NCBI RefSeq assembly: GCF_010667615.1
Contig: NZ_VYSG01000001.1
Span: forward strand, 1 to 64,000
Source of the DNA: Bifidobacterium choloepi
Lineage (GTDB): Bacteria > Actinomycetota > Actinomycetes > Actinomycetales > Bifidobacteriaceae
Reading direction: 5' to 3'
Length of the DNA stretch: 64,000 nucleotides
Part shown: positions 9,766 through 18,300 of the stretch, in pieces
Numbering within the stretch: position 1 is the first letter of the stretch
How the letters are laid out: each line of letters begins with the position of its first letter
The notes under the pieces: generated by a model
The model's database searches: none
Told to the model about the DNA's origin: nothing
What the model saw: the letters and a program-made list of their open reading frames with translations, nothing else
Program-made: the position numbers and the translations under genes

Positions 9766-10338
9766 ATGGAACAGACGACGCTCGAGATTCCCACCGGCGA
9801 CGACATGCGCGACCTCGGCCGCCGCGTCGCCTCGCTCGTCAGGGGAGGCGACGTGCTGCTGCTGTCCGGACCGCTCGGCGCCGGCAAGACGACGTTCGCG
9901 CAGGGATTCGGCGCCGGCCTGGGCATCGACGGCCCGATCGTCTCGCCGACGTTCACGATCGCCCGCGAACTCGACGGCCGCTTCGCCGACGGCACGCCGG
10001 CCCACCTCGTCCACGTCGACGCCTACCGGCTCGGCGGCATCGACTACGAACCGGGCCAGGACAGCATCGGCCGGCTGCTCGACGAACTCGAGTCGCTCGG
10101 CCTCGACGAGGAACTCGAGGATCCCGGCGCCTCGACCGTCGTCCTGATGGAATGGGGCGAGCAGATGGCCGCCGCGCTCGCGCAGGAACGGCTGGAAATC
10201 CGCATCGAACGTCCCGTCGGCCCGGACGGCGGCGACGTCGCCGGCGCGGAGCTGACCGGCGACGGCACGCGGATCGTCACGCTGACGCCGATCGGACGCC
10301 GCTGGGAAAGTATGCCGGTGGCTAGATTCGCCGACTGA
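9766..10338 (+). CDS. tsaE: tRNA threonylcarbamoyladenosine biosynthesis ATPase TsaE
   Basis: 190 residues. TsaE is the ATPase that works with TsaB and TsaD to transfer the threonylcarbamoyl group to A37 of ANN-decoding tRNAs. The Walker A motif is SGPLGAGKTTF, the following switch region is GIDGPIVSPTFTI, and HVDAYRLGG and VVLMEWGEQM match the family. It is slightly longer than the common ~150 residues because of an inserted loop (LESLGLDEELEDPGAS) and a C-terminal tail. GCAGGA precedes the ATG. It opens the tsaE-tsaB-rimI-tsaD cluster. Confidence 0.93.
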   Translation: MEQTTLEIPTGDDMRDLGRRVASLVRGGDVLLLSGPLGAGKTTFAQGFGAGLGIDGPIVSPTFTIARELDGRFADGTPAHLVHVDAYRLGGIDYEPGQDSIGRLLDELESLGLDEELEDPGASTVVLMEWGEQMAAALAQERLEIRIERPVGPDGGDVAGAELTGDGTRIVTLTPIGRRWESMPVARFAD

Positions 10339-10437
10339 CGCCTCCGGGCGGCCACACAATAGGAACAGCATTCGCCGGCGGCCATGTCCGGCCGCCACCG
10401 CGGCCCGCGCCGGCCAGGGTTGGAAGGAACAAGACAC

Positions 10438-11277
10438 ATGCAAACGCTCGTCATCGATACGTCGTTCGGCTCCACCGTCGGCTTCGTCGGCCACGATCCC
10501 GTCCTCGAGGACGATTCGCGCGGCCACGTCGAGAACCTGCAGGTCGACATCGACCGCGCGGCGCAGGCCAGCGCCATCGCCCCGTCCGACATCACCCGCA
10601 TCGTCGTCGGCATCGGCCCGGCACCGTTCACCGGCCTGCGCGCCGGCCTCGTCGCCGCGAAGGCCATCGCCGCCGCCAGCGGCGCCGAACTGCTCGGCGA
10701 GGACATCCTCACGCCGCAGGCCGCCATGATGAAGGCCGCCCACGCCGGCGACGAACGCCTGGCCGGCGTCGACTTCCTCGCCGACGTGCCCGTCGCCCGC
10801 GACGGCGACAACGTCCACTACGTCACGCTCGCCGTCAACGACGCGCGCCGCAAGCAGCTCTACTTCACGCTGATCGCCGACCTGTACGAGCAGGAAGGCT
10901 CGGACACGATCCTCGTCGACATGGACATCGACTATCCGGACAACATCGCCGTGCGCGTCAACAAGGCCGTCGCCGACTACATGCAGGCCCATCCGGGCCT
11001 CGACGTCGTCGTCGACGTCGCCGGCCACGGCGCCGGCAAGTACGCCGACGCGTGGAAGGCGCTCGACCATCCGGGTTCCGTCGTCGACCATTCGCTGCTC
11101 GACTGCGGCCGCGCCGGCCTCGGCATGTTCGCCGCCGTCGCCGAACGCGATCCCGACGCGCACATGCAGCCCGAAAGCCTCGAACCGCTCTACCTGCGCC
11201 GCCCCGACGTGTCCGTGCCCAAGCCGCTCAAGCCGGTCACCGCGCCGGCCTCCTCCGACAACGGGCAGGCCAGGTGA
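10438..11277 (+). CDS. tsaB: tRNA threonylcarbamoyladenosine biosynthesis protein TsaB
   Basis: 279 residues with an ASKHA-fold N-terminus: MQTLVIDTSFGSTVGFVG, then the family motif VVGIGPAPFTGLRAGLVAAKAIA. TsaB is the catalytically inactive partner that scaffolds TsaD and TsaE in t6A synthesis. ATG 10438 has GGAAGGA eight bases upstream, whereas the longer frame starting 54 bases earlier lacks a site. The TGA stop overlaps the GTG start of rimI (GTGA), so the two are translationally coupled. The C-terminal half (SVVDHSLLDCGRAGLGMFAAVAERDP) is typical of actinobacterial TsaB. Confidence 0.92.
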   Translation: MQTLVIDTSFGSTVGFVGHDPVLEDDSRGHVENLQVDIDRAAQASAIAPSDITRIVVGIGPAPFTGLRAGLVAAKAIAAASGAELLGEDILTPQAAMMKAAHAGDERLAGVDFLADVPVARDGDNVHYVTLAVNDARRKQLYFTLIADLYEQEGSDTILVDMDIDYPDNIAVRVNKAVADYMQAHPGLDVVVDVAGHGAGKYADAWKALDHPGSVVDHSLLDCGRAGLGMFAAVAERDPDAHMQPESLEPLYLRRPDVSVPKPLKPVTAPASSDNGQAR

Positions 11278-11816
11278 GCGACATCGAACTCGTCGACCTC
11301 GCCGACATCGACCGCGACGTCGCCGTGCGCCGGCTCGCCGCCCTCGAATCCGACCTGTTCGGCAGGGGAGCATGGAGCGAGAACGCCGTGCGGCAGGAAC
11401 TGGACGCCCCGGCCCGCACCTACCTGCTCGCCGTCGACCGCGGTGACGACGACGGAGCCGCGGACGGCAACAGTGCCGTGGACGGCGACATGATCGTCGG
11501 CTACGCCGGCTTCTGGTACGACGGCGACGACGCCGAACTCATGACGATCGGCGTGGCCCGGGACCGGCAGCGCCGGGGCATCGCGTCCCGGCTGCTCGAC
11601 GCGCTGCTCGACGACGCCCGGCGCCGGGGCGCCGCCCGCATGCTGCTCGAGGTGCGCGTCGACAACGATCCGGCCATCGGCCTGTACCGGTCGCGCGGAT
11701 TCGAACGGCTGGGCCTGCGGAAACGCTACTACCAGCCCGAGGGCATCGATGCGTATACGATGAGTGTGGAACTTCGCCCGCGGACAGTGGGCTTTACCGG
11801 CAGCACCGCGGAATAA
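11274..11816 (+). CDS. rimI: GNAT acetyltransferase RimI (ribosomal protein S18 N-alpha-acetyltransferase)
   Basis: 180 residues. RimI acetylates the N-terminus of S18 and related proteins. The GNAT motif A is visible as IGVARDRQRRGIASRLLDALL (acetyl-CoA pyrophosphate loop RQRRGIA), followed by LEVRVDNDPAIGLYRSRGFERLGLRKRYY, which is the RimI signature region. An Asp/Gly-rich loop (DDDGAADGNSAVDGD) is inserted in the N-terminal half. The start is taken as the GTG at 11274, overlapping the tsaB stop by one base pair step (GTGA). It sits between tsaB and tsaD, the standard gene order. Confidence 0.92.
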   Translation: MSDIELVDLADIDRDVAVRRLAALESDLFGRGAWSENAVRQELDAPARTYLLAVDRGDDDGAADGNSAVDGDMIVGYAGFWYDGDDAELMTIGVARDRQRRGIASRLLDALLDDARRRGAARMLLEVRVDNDPAIGLYRSRGFERLGLRKRYYQPEGIDAYTMSVELRPRTVGFTGSTAE

Positions 11817-11879
11817 TCCGCGCACGGGACGGGTAGCCGCACGGCAGGGAGCCGGCGGCACGATGGAAAGACACGAGGC

Positions 11880-12926
11880 ATGAGCGAACCGATTGTACTG
11901 GGCATTGAATCCACCTGCGACGAGACGGCGGCCGCCGTCGTCCAGGGACGCAACCTGCTGGGCAACGTGGTGGCGTCGTCGATGGACGAGCACGCCCGCT
12001 ACGGCGGAGTCATCCCCGAGATCGCCTCGCGCGCCCACGCCGAGGCGTTCATGCCCGTCGTCAACCAGGCGCTGGCCGACGCCGGCCTGGAACTCGGCGA
12101 CGTCGACGCGATCGCCGTGTCCGCGGGCCCCGGCCTGGCCGGCTGCCTCGCCGTCGGCGTGTCCGGTGCCAAGGCACTGGCATGGGCCGCGAACAAGCCG
12201 CTGTACGGCATCAACCACGTCATCGGCCACATCGCCGTCACGCAGCTGCAGTTCGGCCCGTTCCCCGAGGACACGCTCGCGCTGATCGTCTCCGGCGGCC
12301 ACACGTCGCTGCTGCACGTCCAGGACGTCGCCCGCCACGTCGACGTCGTCGGCACGACGCTCGACGACGCCGCCGGCGAATGCTTCGACAAGGTCGCCCG
12401 GCTGCTCGGCTTCCCGTACCCCGGCGGCCCGCACATCGACCGTCACGCGCAACTCGGCGACCCGCACGCCATCCGCGTGCCGCAGGGCCTGACCCAGGGC
12501 AACGCCGGTCGCCAGCATCCCTACGACTTCAGCTTCTCCGGCGTCAAGACGGCCGTCGCCCGCTGGGTGGAACAGCAGCAGGCGCAGGGCCGCCCCGTTC
12601 CCGTCGACGACGTGTGCGCGTCGCTGGCCGACTCGGTCGCCTCGGTGCTCGCCCGCAAGGCAATGGCCGGCTGCGAGCAGTTCGGCTCGAAGACGCTGAT
12701 CGTCGGCGGCGGTTTCTCCGCCAACTCGCAACTGCGCGCCAAGCTGCTCGAGGCCGGCGCCGAACACGGCGTCGACGTGCGCATTCCGCAGCTCAAGCTG
12801 TGCACCGACAACGGCGCGATGGTCGCGATGCTCGGCGTCAACCTCGTCGAGGCCGGCGTGGCCCCGTCGTCGCCGAACTTCCCGATCGACTCGGCAATGC
12901 CGATGGACAGGATCGTCATGGACTGA
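11880..12926 (+). CDS. tsaD: tRNA N6-adenosine threonylcarbamoyltransferase TsaD
   Basis: 348 residues, a full-length Kae1/TsaD protein. It transfers the threonylcarbamoyl moiety from the AMP intermediate to A37 of tRNA. Visible motifs are GIESTCDETAAAVV at the N-terminus, the metal-binding HxxxH in NHVIGHIAVTQL, the ATP-binding LALIVSGGHTSL, DDAAGECFDKVARLLG, YDFSFSGVKTAV, and LIVGGGFSANSQLR near the C-terminus. It follows rimI by about 60 bases and ends the t6A cluster. A tRNA-Asn gene, whose product (anticodon GTT) reads ANN-type codons and is a t6A substrate, lies about 110 bases downstream. Confidence 0.95.
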   Translation: MSEPIVLGIESTCDETAAAVVQGRNLLGNVVASSMDEHARYGGVIPEIASRAHAEAFMPVVNQALADAGLELGDVDAIAVSAGPGLAGCLAVGVSGAKALAWAANKPLYGINHVIGHIAVTQLQFGPFPEDTLALIVSGGHTSLLHVQDVARHVDVVGTTLDDAAGECFDKVARLLGFPYPGGPHIDRHAQLGDPHAIRVPQGLTQGNAGRQHPYDFSFSGVKTAVARWVEQQQAQGRPVPVDDVCASLADSVASVLARKAMAGCEQFGSKTLIVGGGFSANSQLRAKLLEAGAEHGVDVRIPQLKLCTDNGAMVAMLGVNLVEAGVAPSSPNFPIDSAMPMDRIVMD

Positions 12927-12970
12927 CGGCCTGCCGGAACTTTCGCCGGCACGGCACGACACGCCGCGAC

Positions 12971-12999
12971 TTGCCCGAAGTGGCGTTCCGGCGTATATT
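12971..12999 (+). promoter_or_regulatory. Promoter of tRNA-Asn copy 1
   Basis: TTGCCC (12971-12976) and TATATT (12994-12999) are separated by 17 bases, giving a start about 35 bases before the mature tRNA. The same hexamers and spacing are kept in the second copy even though the spacer has changed. Confidence 0.8.
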
Positions 13000-13039
13000 T
13001 TCATCTCGTTGCGCGGAGCAATCCGAGCAATGCCAACAT

Positions 13040-13112
<73 letters not shown>

Positions 13113-13132
13113 CTCAAGGAAGAAGTGTTCAG

Positions 13133-13160
13133 AACCGTTGACGAAAGTCAACGGTTTTTT
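13133..13160 (+). terminator. Terminator of tRNA-Asn copy 1
   Basis: Stem AACCGTTGAC/GTCAACGGTT with a GAAA loop and six T. It differs completely from the terminator of copy 2, so it lies outside the duplicated block. Confidence 0.9.
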
Positions 13161-13243
13161 GATATCCGGGGCCGTGTCGGCGGTAATGCCGAGCGGCGGG
13201 GGAGATGGTGCCGGATTGGAAGCGGCGCCGATTGCGGCGTCGC

Positions 13244-14158
13244 TCAGTCGAAGTCGATGTGCAACAGGTCCGGATACATCTGCGTGTAGGCGCGCGAAGC
13301 GGAGTCGACGTCATGGTCGAAGCGGACGGCGTCGCGCAGCCGGGAATCGTCGCCCGACACGTCGCCGTCGGCCGTGTCGTCCCAGCCGGAGGCGACCTGT
13401 CCGGCGGCAAGCCGGCCGACAAACCGGTCGAGATAGTAGCGGCGTTCCTGCCGCATCAGGCGCACGAGCATGTCCGGCGCCTGCGGAAACGCGTCGAGGG
13501 CGCGCAGGTAGTCGGCACCGTAGTCGGCGCGGAACAGCGGGGGAACGGTACCCAGGCGCAGGCACTCCTTGAACAGCAGCAGCCGGCCGACGCGGCCGTT
13601 GCCGTCCGACAACGGATGGATCTTCTCGAACATCCAGTGCGCGAGAGCGAGGGATGGCGAATCGGGCGTCATCGCGGCACAGGCCGCGAAGAACCGGTCC
13701 ATCAGCGCAGGCACGTCCTCGGGACGCGCCGTGTGGATCGTCGCGCCGTCGATGCGCCGAATCTCGTTGCCGCGACGCTTGTAGCCGCCGACGTTCATCC
13801 AGTCGCGCCACTGGTCGGCCGTGCCGTTCATCAGGATCGAATGCAGGTCGGTGACCATCTTGCGGTCGACGGGATCGTCGACGCGGGTCAGCAGGTAGTC
13901 GACAGCGCGGAAGTGATTGGATACGGTGAGCATGTCGTCGAGGATGAATCGTTCGCCTTCGGCTCCCGCCAGCGACAGGCCGCCTTCGTAGAGCTGCGCG
14001 GTCTGCTCGAGCGACAGGGACGATCCCTCCATGTGATTCGAATGGAACGAGAACAGGACCTGCGTCCAGTACAGCAGTGAATGCCTCACGTGGCCGTCGC
14101 GTTCGCGCCGCAGCCTGTCCGCCAGTCGTTCGCCGCCGTGTGTGTCGACTCCGCCCAT
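13244..14158 (-). CDS. Fic-domain protein (putative AMPylase, class II with built-in inhibitory motif)
   Basis: About 304 residues from ATG 14158. GGGAG lies seven bases upstream of this ATG; an in-frame ATG at 14164 is too close to it. The Fic core HPLSDGNGRVGR is at residues 181-192 and keeps the catalytic His and the GNGR anion hole. The position usually occupied by Phe is Leu and the acidic residue is Asp. An N-terminal inhibitory motif of the S/T-x3-E-G type, SNHMEG, is at residues 40-45, so the protein should be auto-inhibited in cis; no separate antitoxin gene is seen. Fic enzymes usually transfer AMP to a protein Ser, Thr or Tyr. The C-terminus (after ~250) resembles a small DNA-binding-like helical tail but is not recognised. 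It lies between two tRNA-Asn genes on the opposite strand. Confidence 0.85.
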   Translation of the reverse strand: MGGVDTHGGERLADRLRRERDGHVRHSLLYWTQVLFSFHSNHMEGSSLSLEQTAQLYEGGLSLAGAEGERFILDDMLTVSNHFRAVDYLLTRVDDPVDRKMVTDLHSILMNGTADQWRDWMNVGGYKRRGNEIRRIDGATIHTARPEDVPALMDRFFAACAAMTPDSPSLALAHWMFEKIHPLSDGNGRVGRLLLFKECLRLGTVPPLFRADYGADYLRALDAFPQAPDMLVRLMRQERRYYLDRFVGRLAAGQVASGWDDTADGDVSGDDSRLRDAVRFDHDVDSASRAYTQMYPDLLHIDFD

Positions 14159-14338
14159 CGCCATGCTCCCAACCGTCGCGGCCGCCGCGCAGTGGCGACG
14201 TCCTGCCTGTCCGGCGCCCCGTCGCGCCGGTGCGTCCCAGTCTACCAAACGTCGTCGTGTCCGCCACTGTCGAGGCCGTACCGTGCGACGATCCATGCGC
14301 CACAACGCTTCCGTGCCCCCGTTGCGACACGCCGCGAC

Positions 14339-14367
14339 TTGCCCGAAATGGGGTTGCGGCGTATATT
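14339..14367 (+). promoter_or_regulatory. Promoter of tRNA-Asn copy 2
   Basis: TTGCCC (14339-14344), 17-base spacer, TATATT (14362-14367). Substitutions relative to copy 1 are confined to the spacer. Confidence 0.8.
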
Positions 14368-14407
14368 TTCATCTCGTTGCGCGGAGCAATCCAAGCAATG
14401 CCAACAT

Positions 14408-14480
<73 letters not shown>

Positions 14481-14491
14481 CTTTCAGAGGA

Positions 14492-14518
14492 ATCCCCGTC
14501 ATGGCGACGGGGATTTTT
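14492..14518 (+). terminator. Terminator of tRNA-Asn copy 2
   Basis: Stem ATCCCCGTC/GACGGGGAT followed by TTTTT. The stem matches that of the terminator at 815-845. Confidence 0.9.
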
Positions 14519-14693
14519 CGTATCCGGGTCCATGACGGCATCACGGCATGCGTTTCTCCGACAGTGAGAAGCGGACGGGGGAGATCCGTCCGCGAATTAG
14601 GATGCTGTCCAGTACTTGATGTCGAACGGGATGCCGTAGCGTGACGGTCCCCGGCACCACGGTGCACGGCAGGAACCAGCGGAAGGACATCCG

Positions 14694-15041
14694 ATGACAT
14701 TGAGCTCGGCGGAATTCAAGGCCCTCAGGGAATCGATGGGGCTGACGACGAAGTGGCTGTCGAAACGTTGGGGCGTTGCCGAATACACGGTCCAGCGGTG
14801 GGAATCGAAACGCGTCGTGTCCGAACGCTACGGCGACGACCTGCTGGGACTCAAGCGCGAATTCGACCGGGAAGTGTGGGCGAAGGCGTCGCAGGACGTC
14901 GACGTCATCCACGTGCCGCGTGCCGAGCAGAACCGCGAACCCGCCGCGATGCCGGCCTCCTACGAACGCGCCGTCGCCGAACGTGTCTTCGAGCTCGCCG
15001 GCACGCCGATCGTCTACGACGACGAGGACGAGGCCGCCTGA
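14694..15041 (+). CDS. Small helix-turn-helix protein, probable regulator
   Basis: 115 residues. The N-terminal segment LSSAEFKALRESMGLTTKWL followed by SKRWGVAEYTVQRWESKR is a Cro/XRE-like helix-turn-helix (the recognition helix would be EYTVQRWES). The rest is acidic and not recognised. The ATG at 14694 is preceded by GGAAGGA at a good distance. It lies between a tRNA terminator and its own terminator, upstream of the large adhesin gene on the same strand. It could regulate itself or that neighbour, but this is inference from position only. No partner toxin gene is adjacent. Confidence 0.75.
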   Translation: MTLSSAEFKALRESMGLTTKWLSKRWGVAEYTVQRWESKRVVSERYGDDLLGLKREFDREVWAKASQDVDVIHVPRAEQNREPAAMPASYERAVAERVFELAGTPIVYDDEDEAA

Positions 15042-15058
15042 TCCCGCTGTTATTCCAG

Positions 15059-15095
15059 GCCCTTCTTGCCGACAATGCCGGCAAGGAGGGCTTTC
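15059..15095 (+). terminator. Terminator after the small HTH gene
   Basis: A 13-bp stem with one G-U pair (15059-15071 with 15079-15091), loop of 7, then TTTC. It separates the HTH gene from the adhesin gene. Confidence 0.75.
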
Positions 15096-15300
15096 TGGTT
15101 CTGGTGGCATGCCGGGCGGGGGAGGCCACGGTGGAAACCGGCGCATTCGTCCACCGGAGGTCCGCCGGGTTGGTCCGGCGGGGGAGACGGGAGCATCGTG
15201 GACGTGTCCGGGATACCCGGCCGGGCGGCGTCGCGGACGCGCAACGGAGCGCGTGCGCAGGGTCGCCGGAATGCCCATCAAACCCGAAAGGATCGTCACG

Positions 15301-18300
15301 ATGCGACTTGCAGACATCGCCAGGAGGACGCTGGCGACTTTGACGGCGACGGTGACTGTCGCGGCAGGACTGGCCGCGGGCGTCATGCCGGCCACGGCGA
15401 CCACGAACCCGTATCCCGACACGATGTACTTCACGACGGGATTCCGCAACATGAACCTCGTCGGCACTGGCGGCTCCCCGCATGTCAGCTACGGGTTCAC
15501 CGCCTCGTCGGACGGCAGCGTCATGCTCGACTGGGACGACAACGTCGCCTACTGCCTCGACGCGGACCTCGACGCTCCGGGCGACTACGGCGCAACCTGG
15601 GTCGACGGGAATTCGTCGCGCGAACAGGTCAACGCGACCCCGACCTACGTCAGGTACGCGCTGACGGCCGATTCGCCGCTGACCGGCGCGGTCGGCTGGA
15701 TCGCCGCGAACGGGTATCCGACCGTCAGCCGCGTCTACGACTACGACATGGACACCGGCGACGCCAGGGCCATCACGCAGATCGCCCTGTGGCTGCAGGC
15801 CGGCGACGTCGTCGCCCGTGACGGCGTCCTGTACTTCGCGTCCACCGGCGCCGTGTACGGCGACTCGACGCACCTGTCGTCCGTCGCGTTCTATCCGCAC
15901 GGCACCGTGCACGACTCGTCCAATCCGGACACGATGACGATGCTCGAGCTCGCGCAGCGTCTCGCCGCCGACGGCGAAGCCAACAAGACGCAGACGACGT
16001 ACCGGGCATGGGCGTACACGGCGACGTCCGGCACCTACCAGCGGATGCTGTACGTCACGTCGAGCCGCGACATCGCCCTGGCCAAGCATTCCGCCGACAC
16101 CGCCTACACGGACGGCAACGACGCCTATTCGATGGAAGGCGCCGAATACACCGTGTACGCCGACGACGCCCTGGACATGCCGGTCGGCACGCTCGTCACC
16201 GACGCGGCCGGCATGTCCACGACGACACTGACCCTGCCGCCGGGCGACTACTACGTGAAGGAAACGAAGGCGCCCGCCAGCGGATACCTGCTCAACGACA
16301 GCGTCATGACGATCGGCGTGACGGCCGGCGCCGGCATCCAGACATTCGACTTGGACGGCGACCAGGCCGAACACGCGCTCGCGGACACGGGCACGATCCG
16401 TGTCCAGAAGGCGCTGGCCAGCCAGTCGGCGGCCGGAGAGACGCATGCGGGCATCACGTCGCTCGCCGGCGTCCGGTTCCGTCTCGACTGGTATCCGACC
16501 GTGGCGGCCACCGCAGCGGACCTGGCCGGGCTGACGCCGGCCGCGTCCGCCGTGTGGGAAACCGACGCGGACGGCGTCGTCGACTATGCCGCCGCCGATC
16601 CCGTCGAGGGTTCCTGGCCGTTCACGGACGAATCGGGCAACCGTGTCCTGCCGCTCGGCACCGTCGAGGTCACCGAGACCGATGCGCCCGACTGGGCCGT
16701 CGTCGCCGGATCCGGCAATCAGGGCAGCCTGTTCACGCTGACCGACGCCGGCGACCACGTCACCGTCGTCAAGACCACGCTGGACGCGTGGCATGACGAC
16801 GCCACCGTCACCGGAGATCCGGCCACGACCGTCGTCTTCCCGGACGACGAGGCACGCGGCTCCGTTCGCGTCGTCAAGACCGACGACGACACGAAGACGT
16901 CGACGCCGCAGGGCGACGCGACACTCGACGGCGTCGAATACGAAATCGTCAACGACAACGCCCGGCACGCCACCGTGAACGGTGTCGACTACGAGCCCGG
17001 CGCCGTCGTCGCCACGATCGTCACCGGTCTCGTCGACGGCGAATACGTTGCCGCCACCGAGGCGCGCGCATTGCCGTACGGCTCCTACCTGATCCGCGAA
17101 TCGTCGTCGTCGACCGGTTACCATCTCGCCGGCTTCGAGGAATCGTTCACGATCGCCCGCGACGGCCAGGAAGTCATGTTTACCGTCACGCAGCACGGCG
17201 TGACCGTCACCGGCGGCACCGTCGCCGGCTATGGCGCGAACACGAACGACGTGCAGCGTGGCGGCATCCAGCTCGTCAAGACCGACCGCGAAACCGGCCT
17301 GCCCGTCGCGCTCGGCGCGGCCACGCTGGACGGCACCGTCTTCGAGATCGTCAACCGCAGCGCCGGCAGCGTCGTCGTCAACGGCGTCGACTACGAACCC
17401 GGCGACATCGTCACGACGATCGCCGCCGCCTGGCAATCCCTGCTGGACGAAGACGGACAGGACACCGGCCAGACGGGCTACGTCGCCCGCACCGCCATCG
17501 ACGAACTGCCCTACGGCACCTACGAAGTCCGCGAAGCCGCCGCGTCCGACGGCTACCTGCGCGACGCCGACTCGCGAGCATGGTCGCGCACGTTCACCGT
17601 CGGCCACGACGGCGGAGACGCCACCACCGGCACCTATCCGGCCAACGCCGCCCCCAACCGGTACGCCACGCTCGCCGACACGGACGCCGGCACGCTGCCC
17701 GCCAACCAGGTCCAGCGCGTCGACTTCCACTTCGCCAAGAAAGACGGCGAAACAATGGACCCCATGGGCAACATCGCCTGGCTCCTCACGTCGAACACCA
17801 CCGGCGAAACCCACGTCCTCGTCACCGACACCAACGGCGAAATCCACACCAAGAGCTGCGAAGCCGTCTTCAACGACAACGGCACCTCCACCACCGGCTG
17901 CCGGGTCCGCACCGACAACACCAACGCCAACGACCCCGACGCCATCAACACCAACGGCGCCGTCGCCATCGTCGACGGCGAATACGTCGTCGTCGACGCC
18001 GACAGGCTCGACCCGACCGCCGGCACCTGGTTCACCGGCATCGGCCCCGACACCGCCAACGCCACCGTCCAATGGACATCCGCCACCACCTACGACGTGA
18101 CCGACGCCAACGGCACCGTCCACGCCGCCGCCGTCGACAACCTGCTGCGCGCCCTGCCATACGACGACTACACCCTCACCGAACTCGCCACGCCCGGCGC
18201 CAACGACGGCCGACGCATGGTCGTCACCACGCTCGTCGCACGCGAATACACGAAGAACGCCGACGGCACCGTCAACCACGACGCCAACGGCATCGACCTC

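Noticed and set aside
13129..13422. Short open frame beside tRNA-Asn copy 1
   Set aside because: It overlaps the tRNA terminator and the end of the Fic gene in another frame and shows no motif.
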